Part shown: positions 6,696 through 14,420 of the stretch, in pieces
Numbering within the stretch: position 1 is the first letter of the stretch
Layout: each line of letters opens with the position of its first letter
Assembly (NCBI GenBank): GCA_035702805.1
Contig: DASSZN010000037.1
Span: forward strand, 1 to 17,513
Source: DASSZN01 sp035702805
GTDB taxonomy: Bacteria > Chloroflexota > Chloroflexia > Thermomicrobiales > Thermomicrobiaceae
Reading direction: 5' to 3'
Length of the DNA: 17,513 nucleotides
The notes under the pieces: generated by a model
What the model was told of the DNA's origin: nothing
Databases searched by the model: none
Seen by the model: the letters and a program-made list of their open reading frames with translations, nothing else
Translations under genes and position numbers: made by a program

Positions 6696-7922
6696 TCAGT
6701 CGAGGCGATCGTCGAGTTCCAGCAGCGTCTCGAGCAGGACGCGCGCCCCGTCGACGCACTGCTCCGGCGCGGTGTACTCGTCCGGCGCGTGGCTGATCCC
6801 ACCGCGGCTGGGCACGAAGACCATCCCCTGGCGGGTGATCGCCGCCATGCACATGGCGTCGTGCCCGGCGCCGCTCGGCATGCGCCGGTAGGGCAGCCCG
6901 AGCCGCTCGCAGGCCGCGACCACCGCCTCCAGCACGACCGGATCGGACACCACCGGCGGCTTCGGCGCCGCCCGGGACGGCCGCTCGAGCCGGCCGCCGA
7001 GGCCCGCCGCGCGCTCGCCGAGCGTCGACTCGACGCGGTCGAGCGTGGCCGGCTCGAGCCCGCGGATCTCGACCGCGAGCTCCACGCGACCCGGGATGAC
7101 GTTGGGCGCGCCCGGGCTGACCCGCACCGCTCCGACCGTCCCGACGATGCCGGCCGCCGTGGCGGAGTCGCGCACGGCATGGACGAACGGCGCGGCCATG
7201 ACCAGCGCGTCGCGCCGCTCGGCCATGGGCGTGGTCCCGGCGTGGTTCGCCCGCCCGTCGAAGACCGCCGTGTAGCGGCGGATTCCGACGATCCCCTCGA
7301 CCGCCCCGATGGACTCACCGCTCGCCGCGAGCACCCCACCCTGCTCGATGTGGAGCTCGACGTAGGCAGCCAGGCTGCCGGGCTCGCGGGCCACCGAGGC
7401 GAGCGCGTCCGGGTCGACGCCGGCCGCGCGCAGGTGCTCGTGGACGGGTCGCCCATCCCAGGCCGGCTGGTCCAGCAAGCCCGGCTCGAACAGCCCCGCC
7501 ATCACCCAGCTACCGAGCGTCCCGCCGCCGACGGTCGCCTCCTCGGCCATGAAGTTGATCAGCTCGACGGGGTGGCGCAGCCGGACCTCCGCCGCCCGGA
7601 GCGCCCGGACGCAGGCGACGGCGGCGAGCACGCCGAGCGCCCCGTCGTAGCGCCCGCCGTTCGGGACGGTGTCGGTGTGGGAGCCGAGCGCGATCGGCGC
7701 CAGACCGGGCACGGTGCCGGGGTAGACGGCCGTGGTGTTGCGGGCCGCGTCGGTACGCACGGAGAGCCCGAGCTCCGCGAGCCGCGCGTCGACCCAGGCA
7801 CGGCCGGTGAGGTCCTCCGGCGAGTAGGCGAGCCGGTTCACGCCGCCGTCCGGCGTGGCGCCGATGCGCGCCAGTTCCTCGAGGTCCCGCACGAGTCGCG
7901 CGCCGTCGATTGCCGGTCTCAT
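6696..7922 (-). CDS. Second M20-family Zn-dependent amidohydrolase, convergent paralogue
   Basis: A 408-residue protein read from ATG 7922; an upstream in-frame ATG at 7985 would add 21 poorly conserved residues. It shares the plan of the neighbouring hydrolase: H82 and D84 in G-S-H-T-D-T-V-P-N-G-G, D93, E127/E128, H191 in E-L-H-I-E-Q-G, H-A-G-T-T-P-M from 227, S-G-A-G-H-D-A-M from 350, and H378. The acidic-pair segment reads A-E-E-A-T-V-G-G-G, where the first paralogue has C-E-E-S-S-R-F-G. That points to an old duplication with different substrate preference rather than a recent copy. The binding site before the start is modest (GGACAGGG). It likely acts on another carbamoyl or ureido substrate in nitrogen salvage. 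Confidence 0.85.
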   Translation of the reverse strand: MRPAIDGARLVRDLEELARIGATPDGGVNRLAYSPEDLTGRAWVDARLAELGLSVRTDAARNTTAVYPGTVPGLAPIALGSHTDTVPNGGRYDGALGVLAAVACVRALRAAEVRLRHPVELINFMAEEATVGGGTLGSWVMAGLFEPGLLDQPAWDGRPVHEHLRAAGVDPDALASVAREPGSLAAYVELHIEQGGVLAASGESIGAVEGIVGIRRYTAVFDGRANHAGTTPMAERRDALVMAAPFVHAVRDSATAAGIVGTVGAVRVSPGAPNVIPGRVELAVEIRGLEPATLDRVESTLGERAAGLGGRLERPSRAAPKPPVVSDPVVLEAVVAACERLGLPYRRMPSGAGHDAMCMAAITRQGMVFVPSRGGISHAPDEYTAPEQCVDGARVLLETLLELDDRLD

Positions 7923-8310
7923 CCCTGTCCGTCCATCCCGCGTGGCGGCGTGCCGGCCCTCGGCTCGCCCGCTCGCGCCCCCCATGCTAGGGGGGCGGCC
8001 GGGCGGCCGTCAAACCGGCCGCCGACGGCGTGCTGGCGGCGACCGCGGCGACGAAGGAGAAGCATCGTGGTACGATATCTGCGCCCCATACACCGGCATC
8101 AGGACGCCGCGCCGCTGCCACGGCAGGCCGGCACTGAGCCCGCGGAGCCCCTCCAGCCTACGTCCGCGGCTGCGGACCCCCCGGTCACCCCAGCGCCTCA
8201 CGTGGCACCCCGGCGCCGGTCCTGAGTGAGGACGGATTGGACCGATTGGTCGCCCGGTGCACGGACCTCGCAGAGCGGCCATCGGTAAGCGGTTCGGGAG
8301 GAGCCAGACC
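7923..8310. other. 388-nt gene-free region between divergent genes, with extended -10 and hairpin-rich leader
   Basis: I see no credible gene here. An extended -10 (TG-G-TACGAT, 8068-8076) could drive the downstream membrane protein, giving a leader of about 230 nt. That leader contains several small perfect hairpins: GTCCGC/GCGGAC (8162-8177), GTCCT/AGGAC (8219-8233) and a CTGC/GCAG stem near 8135. It also has a repeated GATTGG near 8234-8250. A strong ribosome binding site GGGAGGAG is at 8296-8303. I recognise no known riboswitch class. Confidence 0.45.
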
Positions 8311-8991
8311 ATGGCACGTGAGATGAACGCTGGAGTCCCGGGCGGTGTCGAACCACGTGGGCGGACCTCGATGGAGGTCGCGGCCGGAGGGTCGATGCTG
8401 GAGGCCGTCGCCGGCGTGGCGGCCATCGTCCTCGGGGTCCTCGGGCTGGTGCACCTGGTGCCGGACGTCCTCGCGGCGGTGGCCGTGATCGTCGTCGGCG
8501 CGGCGTTGATGTCCCAGGGGACCTCGATGGCGTCCCGCTTCACGGCGCAGTACCAGCAGTCCGGGGAGACCCGCACGGTCTCGACCAACTTCAGCGGTGG
8601 GCTGATGCTCGAGTTTCTCGGCGGCCTGGCCGGGATCATCCTGGGCATCCTCGCCCTGATCACCGTCAAGCCCCCGACGCTGGAGTCGATCGCGGTCATC
8701 GCGTTCGGCGGCGTACTCCTGCTGAGCGCCGGCCTGGTGAGCCGGATCAACATGCTGCAGGCCGATGCCATGATGGACGAGCCGGCGCGCGTGCTGATGC
8801 GCGACTCGGCGGCGACCACGAGCCTGATCGTGGTCGGCACCGCGGTGGCGCTCATCGTGCTCGGCATCCTGGCCCTCATGGGCGTCCACACGCTCCCCTT
8901 CATCCTGATCAGCATGATCGTCATCGGGTCAGCCATCGTGATCACCGGGACGGCGGTGAGCGGCGCGATGCTGTCCATGATCCGCCGCTAG
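8311..8991 (+). CDS. Six-TM membrane protein with three tandem helical-hairpin repeats (HdeD/DUF308-like)
   Basis: A 226-residue integral membrane protein with GGGAGGAG seven bases before the ATG. After a Gly-rich cytoplasmic start, three repeats of two TM helices occur at about 29-67, 99-139 and 170-212. Each carries a G-(V/I)-L-(G/A)-L turn signature (GVLGLV, GILALI, GILALM) followed by a short polar loop and a second Ile/Val-rich helix. Hydrophilic loops of about 30 residues separate the repeats; the first is rich in Gln, Thr and Ser. This layout resembles the short-repeat DUF308 family that includes the acid-resistance protein HdeD. Molecular function is unknown, and the family assignment rests on repeat pattern only. 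It appears monocistronic, ending just before a strong hairpin. Confidence 0.78.
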   Translation: MAREMNAGVPGGVEPRGRTSMEVAAGGSMLEAVAGVAAIVLGVLGLVHLVPDVLAAVAVIVVGAALMSQGTSMASRFTAQYQQSGETRTVSTNFSGGLMLEFLGGLAGIILGILALITVKPPTLESIAVIAFGGVLLLSAGLVSRINMLQADAMMDEPARVLMRDSAATTSLIVVGTAVALIVLGILALMGVHTLPFILISMIVIGSAIVITGTAVSGAMLSMIRR

Positions 8992-9010
8992 GCACACGGC
9001 ACCCGTAGGT

Positions 9011-9039
9011 GCAGGGCCCGGCTGACGGCCGGGCCCTGC
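9011..9039 (+). terminator. Strong 12-bp GC hairpin, probable terminator
   Basis: GCAGGGCCCGGC (9011-9022) pairs perfectly with GCCGGGCCCTGC (9028-9039) across a 5-base loop, 20 bases after the membrane-protein stop. No U-run follows, which is common in GC-rich bacteria. A smaller CCCG/CGGG stem follows near 9049-9060. Confidence 0.7.
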
Positions 9040-9096
9040 CCGTCGTGCCCGGACACGGGCGAGCCACCCCACGCTCCACCAGCCAGCGCGTTCGGC

Positions 9097-9102
9097 TATG
9101 AT
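9097..9102 (+). promoter_or_regulatory. Possible -10 for the aspartate dehydrogenase/threonine synthase-like pair
   Basis: TATGAT lies 30 bases before the 9132 start codon and after the terminator-like hairpin, a sensible promoter position. The -35 region is not convincing. Confidence 0.35.
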
Positions 9103-9131
9103 CAACCGGCGTCATCGGAAAGGGGTGCGGG

Positions 9132-9944
9132 ATGACCGGAGCGGCCGGGAGCGACGGGCGCGAGCCCATGCGGGTGGGATTGATCGGGCTGGGCGCGATT
9201 GGGCAGGGGGTCGTCGGCCTGGCGTCCGAAATCAGTCAGCCCTCGCTGCGCCTGGTGGGCGCGATCGTGCGGGACCCGGCCCGCCCGCGTCCCGCGGGCA
9301 GCCCGGAGGTCGTGGAGACCGTGGACGCCCTGCTGGCGCGGAAGCCGGAGGTGGTGGTGGAGGTCGCCGGACACGACGGCCTGCGGCAGCACGGCCCGGC
9401 CGTGCTCCGGGCGGGGGTCGACCTGGTCGCGGTGAGCGTCGGGGCGCTGGCGCACCCGGAGGTCCACGACGACCTGCTCGCGGCCGCCGAGGAAGGCCAC
9501 GCGCGGCTCACGGTCGCCTCCGGCGCCATCGGCGCGCTCGACGCGATCGGCGCGGCGGCCGTCGGCGGGCTGACGCGCGTCACCCACACGACCCGCAAGC
9601 CGCCGGTCACCCTGCTCGGCGAGGCGGGGGCGCGGCTGACCGAGCCGCGCGAGGTCTTCCGCGGCAGCGCCCGCGCCGCGGCCCTGGAGTTCCCGGAGAG
9701 CGTCAACGTAGCCGCCGCGGTGAGCCTGGCCGGCATCGGCCTGGACCGCACCGAGGTACGGGTCATCGCCGACCCCGCGCTCGCGCGCAACCGGCACGAG
9801 GTGGAGGTCGAGGGCGCCTTCGGCGTGCTGACCTTCACGATCGAGAACGTCCCGACGCGCAACAACGCGCGCACCGCGCGGCTGGTGGCCATGAGCATCA
9901 TCCGCACGCTCCAGCGACGGCGCGCCCCGATCGTCATCGGCTGA
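9132..9944 (+). CDS. L-aspartate dehydrogenase-like NAD(P)-dependent enzyme
   Basis: A 270-residue protein. The ATG at 9132 follows GGAAAGGGG (9117-9125); a second in-frame ATG at 9168 would start right at the Rossmann fold. The dinucleotide-binding motif G-L-G-A-I-G is at 19-24. The C-terminal domain carries H222 in N-R-H-E-V-E-V-E-G, at the place of the catalytic His of aspartate dehydrogenases, then E-N-V-P-T-R-N-N-A-R-T-A-R-L-V-A (239-253), the family's closing signature. Known members interconvert L-aspartate and iminoaspartate/oxaloacetate plus ammonia, in NAD biosynthesis (NadX) or amino-acid catabolism. No nadA or nadC is nearby, so a catabolic or assimilatory role alongside the next gene is more likely. 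The exact substrate is uncertain. Confidence 0.82.
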   Translation: MTGAAGSDGREPMRVGLIGLGAIGQGVVGLASEISQPSLRLVGAIVRDPARPRPAGSPEVVETVDALLARKPEVVVEVAGHDGLRQHGPAVLRAGVDLVAVSVGALAHPEVHDDLLAAAEEGHARLTVASGAIGALDAIGAAAVGGLTRVTHTTRKPPVTLLGEAGARLTEPREVFRGSARAAALEFPESVNVAAAVSLAGIGLDRTEVRVIADPALARNRHEVEVEGAFGVLTFTIENVPTRNNARTARLVAMSIIRTLQRRRAPIVIG

Positions 9945-9973
9945 GCGGCGGCAACGGAGGGGACACGAGCACC

Positions 9974-11095
9974 GTGGCGGACTGGCGACTGGCCTGCGAG
10001 GCGTGCGGCTGGACGGAGCCGCTGGAGACGACGGCGTGGCGCTGCCCCCGGTGCGGCGGCGCGTTCGGGATCGACGGGCCGGACCTGCTCGTGCCCGAGG
10101 CGATCGAGCGCGCGGACCCGACGCTCTGGCGCTACCGGGCGGTCCTGCCGGTAGGGCGCGAGCACGCCCGCTCGCTCGGCGAGGGGATGACCCCGCTGGT
10201 CCCGGGGACGTTGCTCGGCCGGCCGGTGCGCTTCAAGCTGGACGCGCTCCTCCCAACCGGGTCGTTCAAGGACCGAGGCGCCGCGGTCCTCGTCGCGCAC
10301 CTGCGCCGCCTCGGGCTACGCCGGATCGTGGTCGACTCCTCCGGCAACGCGGCGGCGGCGATGGCCGGCTACGGCGCGGCGGGCGGGCTGGCGTGCACGG
10401 TGTACGCCCCGGCGAGCACCTCGCCCGGCAAGCTCGTGCAGTCCCGCGCCTTCGGTGCGACGGTGGTGCCGGTCGAGGGCACGCGCGAGGACGTCGCGGC
10501 CGCGGCGCAGGCCGCCGTCGCGGCAGACCCCGGCGCGTTCTACGCGAGCCACAACTGGCACCCGGTCTTCGTCGAGGGAGTCAAGACCTGGCTCCTGGAG
10601 GTCTGGGAGCAGCTCGGCGGCCGGCTCCCCGCGGCGTGCTTCATCCCGACCGGCGGCGGGAGTGCGCTCGTCGGGGCCTGGCGTGCCCTCCAGGACTTGC
10701 CCGGACCCGTTCCGGCCCTGGTGGCGGCACAGCCGGCTGCCTGTGCCCCGATCGTGGCGGCGGTCAGCGAGCGGCACGCCGTCGAACCGGTCACACCCGG
10801 CGCCACGATCGCCGAGGGGACACGCATCGGCGCCCCCGCCCGGCCGCACCAGATCCTCGCGGCGGTGCGCGGCTCGAGCGGCTGGGCCGAGGCGGTGACC
10901 GACGACGAGATCGTCGAGGCGTTGCGCGAGCTCTGGGGCCAGGGCCTCTACGTCGAGCCCACCGCCGCCGTCGGCGCGGCCGCCTTCCGGCGCGCGATGC
11001 GCTCCGGGCGGCCCCTGCCCGACGGGGAGGTCGTCGTGCTCCTGACCGGCTCGGGCCTGAAGGCGACCGACACCGTCGCGCGCCTGCTGGGCTGA
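9974..11095 (+). CDS. Threonine synthase-like PLP enzyme with N-terminal zinc ribbon
   Basis: A 373-residue fold-type II PLP enzyme. The start is a GTG at 9974 with GGAGGGG at 9956-9962 (an 11-base spacer, longer than usual). Residues 1-30 form a small Cys4 zinc-ribbon-like element (C8, C11, C24, C27), seen in many threonine synthase-like proteins. The PLP lysine is K99 in P-T-G-S-F-K-D-R-G; S-S-G-N-A (122-126) and P-T-G-G-G-S (225-230) are the phosphate-binding segments. Threonine synthase converts O-phosphohomoserine to threonine. Many annotated relatives have other substrates, and no homoserine kinase or dehydrogenase is nearby. It lies 29 bases after the aspartate dehydrogenase-like gene, probably in the same operon. 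The family is secure, the exact reaction less so. Confidence 0.82.
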   Translation: MADWRLACEACGWTEPLETTAWRCPRCGGAFGIDGPDLLVPEAIERADPTLWRYRAVLPVGREHARSLGEGMTPLVPGTLLGRPVRFKLDALLPTGSFKDRGAAVLVAHLRRLGLRRIVVDSSGNAAAAMAGYGAAGGLACTVYAPASTSPGKLVQSRAFGATVVPVEGTREDVAAAAQAAVAADPGAFYASHNWHPVFVEGVKTWLLEVWEQLGGRLPAACFIPTGGGSALVGAWRALQDLPGPVPALVAAQPAACAPIVAAVSERHAVEPVTPGATIAEGTRIGAPARPHQILAAVRGSSGWAEAVTDDEIVEALRELWGQGLYVEPTAAVGAAAFRRAMRSGRPLPDGEVVVLLTGSGLKATDTVARLLG

Positions 11096-11128
11096 CGGCT
11101 CGGGCCGGCGGGCACGCGCGCACGCGGC

Positions 11129-12208
11129 TCAGTCGAACGTGATCACGCCGCGGGCGACCTCTCCCGCCTCCATGGCCGCGAAGGCCTCGTTGATCTCGTC
11201 GAGGGCGAAGCGGCGGCTGATCAACTCGTCCAGCTTGAGCCGCCGCTGCAGGTAGAGGTCGACGTACTTCGGGATGTCCTCGTACGGGTTGACCGAGCCG
11301 TAGAAGCAGCCGACCAGCGACTTGCCGGTCCGGACGATGCTGTCGGCCGGCATGCTGAACTCCTCGTCCTGGGACGCCAGACCAACGATGACGGCGCTCC
11401 CGCCCTTGCGGACCGACTCGTAGGCCTGGCGGATCGTGCCGGCGTTGCCGATCACCTCGAAGGCGTAGTCGGCGCCCATCCCGCCGGTCAGGCGGCGCAC
11501 CGCGGCGACCGGGTCCTCGCGGGCGGCGTTGACGCCGTGGGTGGCGCCGAACTCGCGGGCCAGCTCGAGCTTGCCGTCCCGGAGGTCGACCGCGATGACG
11601 CGCGCGGCCCCGGCGAGCTGGGCACCCTGGATGACGTTCAGGCCGACCCCGCCGACGCCGATGACCACCACGTTCGCGCCCGGCTCGACCCGCGCCGTCT
11701 TGATGACCGCGCCGACGCCGGTCGTCACCCCGCAGGCGATCAGCGCCGCGCGGTCGATCGGCATCTCGTCCGGAATGCGGATCAGGTTCTTGGCGTCCAC
11801 GTTGGCGTACTCGGCGAAGCCGCCCACGCCGATGAACGCGGTCAGGACGCGGTCGCCCTTGCGGATGCGCGGGTTGTCCGGGTAGGGCGCCGTGCAGAGG
11901 TGGTGCTGACCGCGCAGGCAGAAGTAGCACTCGCCGCAGCGGGCGCCGAAGACCACGATCACCCGGTCGCCAGGCTGGACCCGCGTCACGCCCGGCCCGA
12001 CCTCCTCGACTACCCCCGCCGCCTCGTGGCCGAGCACGATCGGCGGCAGGAAGGCCGTCTCGCGCTTGATGTGGTGCAGGTCGGAGTGGCAGACGCCGCT
12101 CGCCAGGATCTTGACGCGCGCCTCACCCGGCGCCGGGTCGGCCAGCTCCACGTCCTCGACGACCAGCGGCGTGCGTCGCTCCCAGAGGACGGCGGCCTTC
12201 ATGCGCAT
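11129..12208 (-). CDS. Zinc-dependent NAD alcohol dehydrogenase (MDR family)
   Basis: A 359-residue medium-chain dehydrogenase with an excellent binding site (AAGGAGGG, 6-base spacer). Catalytic zinc ligands are C40, H61 and C159; E62 follows H61. The structural zinc site is complete: C91, C94, C97 and C105. The nucleotide motif G-V-G-G-V-G is at 184-189 with D208 ending strand beta-2, which predicts NAD rather than NADP. It resembles the class III-like and mycothiol- or NDMA-dependent group of alcohol dehydrogenases. The substrate (primary alcohol, aldehyde or thiol adduct) cannot be told from sequence. It is convergent with the threonine synthase-like gene (33 bases apart) and lies 64 bases downstream of the dehydratase on the same strand, so the two may be co-transcribed. 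Confidence 0.88.
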   Translation of the reverse strand: MRMKAAVLWERRTPLVVEDVELADPAPGEARVKILASGVCHSDLHHIKRETAFLPPIVLGHEAAGVVEEVGPGVTRVQPGDRVIVVFGARCGECYFCLRGQHHLCTAPYPDNPRIRKGDRVLTAFIGVGGFAEYANVDAKNLIRIPDEMPIDRAALIACGVTTGVGAVIKTARVEPGANVVVIGVGGVGLNVIQGAQLAGAARVIAVDLRDGKLELAREFGATHGVNAAREDPVAAVRRLTGGMGADYAFEVIGNAGTIRQAYESVRKGGSAVIVGLASQDEEFSMPADSIVRTGKSLVGCFYGSVNPYEDIPKYVDLYLQRRLKLDELISRRFALDEINEAFAAMEAGEVARGVITFD

Positions 12209-12272
12209 GGCGATCCCTCCTTGCCCATCGGCTCGCGCCGGCCATCCCGCCGGCGTCGCGACGTCGTTGCTG

Positions 12273-13235
12273 TCAACCCAGCGCGCCGGCCAGCAGCGTA
12301 CCCAGCCCCGCCACGTCGGTGTTGCCGCCGCTGACGATGGCCACGACCGGCTCCCCCGGGCGGAACGTGGCCTTGCCCGTGAGGAGCGCGGCCAGCGCGG
12401 CGGCCCCGGCCGGCTCCGCCAGCACCTTGCAGCGCTCGAGGATGAGGGCCATCGCCCGGCGGATCTCGTCGTCGGTCACCAGGACCAGGTCGTCGACGTA
12501 GCGCTCGACCAGGCCGAACGGCAACTCCCCGGCAAAGGGGGCCGACAGGCCGTCGGCGATCGTGTCCACCAGGTCGAGGTGCACGGCGTGCCCCTCGCGG
12601 CGGCTGCGCCACATCTTGGGCGCGCCCTCGGGCTCGACCCCGACGACGCGCGCCCGCGGCCGACGGCTCTTGACCGCCGTGGCGATCCCGCCGATCAACC
12701 CGCCGCCGCCGATCGGCACGACCACGGTGCCGACCTCGGGCAGGTCGTCGAGGACCTCCAGGCCGACGGTGCCCTGGCCGGCGACGACCGCTGGATCGTC
12801 GAAGGGCGGGACGAGGGTGTAGCCGTGCTCGTCGGCAAGGGACTGCGCGTGGCTGAAGAGGGCCAGACGGTCCGGCTCGCGCACCACGGTCGCGCCGTAG
12901 CCCTCGGTGGCGGCGATCTTGGTCGCGGGCGCCGCCGACGGCATGACGACGGTGGCAGGCACGCCCTCGGCGGCCGCGGCCCAGGCGAGCGCCTGCGCGT
13001 GGTTGCCGGCCGAGAAGGTGACGAGCCCCCGCGCGCGCTCGGCCGGGCTGAGCGCCGCGATCTTGGTGAGGACCCCGCGCGGCTTGAAGGAGCCGGTCTT
13101 CTGCCAGCACTCCAGCTTCAGGTAGAGCGGCGCGCCGACCATGCGGCCGAGCGCGGCGCTGCCGACGAGCGGCGTCCGATGCACGCGCGAGGCAACGACC
13201 GCGCGCGCCGCGACGACATCCTGGAGTGTGACCAC
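12273..13235 (-). CDS. Catabolic-type threonine/serine dehydratase, single domain
   Basis: A 320-residue PLP enzyme starting at GTG 13235, chosen because GGGGAGGGG lies 8 bases upstream and the protein then begins at the usual family N-terminus. The PLP lysine is K51 in T-G-S-F-K-P-R-G, S-A-G-N-H-A-Q is at 75-81, a Gly-rich phosphate loop P-I-G-G-G-G-L follows mid-protein, and S-G-G-N-T-D closes it. There is no C-terminal ACT regulatory domain, so it is the short, feedback-insensitive form rather than full-length biosynthetic IlvA. The expected reaction is L-threonine to 2-oxobutyrate or L-serine to pyruvate, plus ammonia. Serine racemase or beta-hydroxyaspartate dehydratase activities occur in the same family and are not excluded. 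Confidence 0.85.
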   Translation of the reverse strand: MVTLQDVVAARAVVASRVHRTPLVGSAALGRMVGAPLYLKLECWQKTGSFKPRGVLTKIAALSPAERARGLVTFSAGNHAQALAWAAAAEGVPATVVMPSAAPATKIAATEGYGATVVREPDRLALFSHAQSLADEHGYTLVPPFDDPAVVAGQGTVGLEVLDDLPEVGTVVVPIGGGGLIGGIATAVKSRRPRARVVGVEPEGAPKMWRSRREGHAVHLDLVDTIADGLSAPFAGELPFGLVERYVDDLVLVTDDEIRRAMALILERCKVLAEPAGAAALAALLTGKATFRPGEPVVAIVSGGNTDVAGLGTLLAGALG

Positions 13236-13268
13236 CGAGCGCTCCCCTCCCCGACATGCACGACCATG

Positions 13269-13289
13269 CCCGCGGCGGCGCGCCGCGGG
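13269..13289. repeat. Perfect 9-bp inverted repeat between divergent genes
   Basis: CCCGCGGCG (13269-13277) and CGCCGCGGG (13281-13289) pair across 3 bases. The repeat is 33 bases upstream of the dehydratase start codon and 26 bases upstream of the importer -35. It could be an operator serving both directions, or a hairpin in the dehydratase leader mRNA. Confidence 0.5.
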
Positions 13290-13315
13290 GTTCGTCGGTC
13301 GTTTCACGAGATGCC

Positions 13316-13345
13316 TTGACACCCTCCCGGACCCGATGCTACTGT
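13316..13345 (+). promoter_or_regulatory. Strong sigma70-type promoter for the ABC importer operon
   Basis: A perfect -35 TTGACA (13316-13321) and an extended -10, TG-C-TACTGT (13337-13345), are separated by 18 bases. The predicted leader is about 130 nt. It holds two small stems, TCTCG/CGAGA (13401-13416) and CCCGCCG/CGGCGGG (13421-13450), before a G-rich ribosome binding site (13468-13473). Confidence 0.7.
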
Positions 13346-13479
13346 ATTGGCGCAGCAAACGCGGCATAAGCCAGTGTACCCCAGAATTGACGCGCCAGCG
13401 TCTCGAGGTCGCGAGAGATACCCGCCGCCCACACCCACGGTCTCGGCGGGGTGGTCTGTCGTTATACGGGGGGATCGAG

Positions 13480-14412
13480 ATGGGTCAGTACATCGCCCGT
13501 CGTCTGTTCTGGTTGATCCCGACGCTGCTGGCGATCTCGCTCGTGACGTTCATCGTCATGCACGCGACGCCAGGGAGCCCGCTCCAGCCGGAGGCAGCGA
13601 ACGCCAACCCGCTGCCGCCGGGGGCGCAGATCAACCTGGCCCACAAATGGGGCCTCGATAAACCGCTCTGGCAGCAGTACGTCATCTTCGTCTGGAACGG
13701 CCTCCACTTCAACTTCGGCGAGTCCTTCATCTACCGCACCCGCACCGTCACCGAGATCCTGGGGCAGACCTTCCCGATCAGCCTGCAACTGGGGGCGATG
13801 GCACTGGCCATCGCGATCCTGATCGGCATCCCGCTCGGCGTGCTGGCCGCGGTCAACCAGAACGGGCCGATCGACTACCTGTGTAGCTTTCTGGCGACGC
13901 TCGGCGTCTCGATCCCCAACTTCGTGCTGGGGATCTTCTTCATCGTCGTCTTCGTGATCGGGCTGCACTGGCTACCCGACGCCGGCGGCTGGAAACGCCC
14001 GGCCGACTGGCCGCTACCGGCGCTGGCGCTCGGGCTGGGACCGCTCGGCATCCTGGCGCGCTACACGCGCTCGAGCATGGTCGAGGTGCTGCGCCAGGAC
14101 TACATCCGGACCGCGAATGCCAAGGGACTGGCGTTCCGCAAGGTCGTCACCGGGCACGCCGTCAAGAACGGGCTGCTGGCGCCGCTGACGATCCTGGGGC
14201 CGATGTTCGCCGCGATCGGTACCGGGTCGTTCTTCGTCGAGACGATCTTCCAGGTGCCGGGGATGGGGCAGTTCTTCGTCACCAGCATGGTCGGGCGCGA
14301 CTACCCGGTGATCATGGCGGTGATCCTCCTCTACGGGATCTTCCTGGCCGTCATGAACCTGATCGTCGACCTGTTCTACGGCGTGGTCGACCCGCGCATT
14401 CGGTTCGAGTGA
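13480..14412 (+). CDS. ABC dipeptide/oligopeptide-type transporter permease, DppB-like
   Basis: A 310-residue inner-membrane permease starting at ATG 13480 after a GGGGGG tract. TM1 is at 9-29, then comes the typical long extracytoplasmic loop with W-G-L-D-K-P (57-62), and about five further helices. The cytoplasmic EAA loop that docks on the ATPase is at about 200-217 (M-V-E-V-L-R-Q-D-Y-I-R-T-A-x-A-K-G-L). The family ending F-Q-V-P-G-M-G and V-x-D-P-R-I-R is present. It pairs with the next permease to form the channel of a peptide/nickel-type importer. Its stop overlaps a possible GTG start of the next gene, which indicates one operon. Cargo could be dipeptides, oligopeptides or other small nitrogen compounds. 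Confidence 0.92.
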   Translation: MGQYIARRLFWLIPTLLAISLVTFIVMHATPGSPLQPEAANANPLPPGAQINLAHKWGLDKPLWQQYVIFVWNGLHFNFGESFIYRTRTVTEILGQTFPISLQLGAMALAIAILIGIPLGVLAAVNQNGPIDYLCSFLATLGVSIPNFVLGIFFIVVFVIGLHWLPDAGGWKRPADWPLPALALGLGPLGILARYTRSSMVEVLRQDYIRTANAKGLAFRKVVTGHAVKNGLLAPLTILGPMFAAIGTGSFFVETIFQVPGMGQFFVTSMVGRDYPVIMAVILLYGIFLAVMNLIVDLFYGVVDPRIRFE

Positions 14413-14420
14413 GGAAGACC

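Noticed and set aside
6044..7456. A 470-codon minus-strand frame across the two hydrolase genes
   Set aside because: It overlaps both motif-complete hydrolases in another frame and shows Ser/Arg-rich shadow composition.
9098..9973. A long N-terminal extension of the threonine synthase-like protein
   Set aside because: The extra residues are Arg/Gly/Pro-rich shadow of the aspartate dehydrogenase-like gene. GTG 9974 has a Shine-Dalgarno sequence and gives a normal N-terminus.
9132..13235. Beta-hydroxyaspartate cycle cluster
   Set aside because: A dehydratase-family PLP enzyme and an aspartate-forming dehydrogenase are present, but the aldolase and the aminotransferase of that cycle are missing and the genes are on opposite strands.
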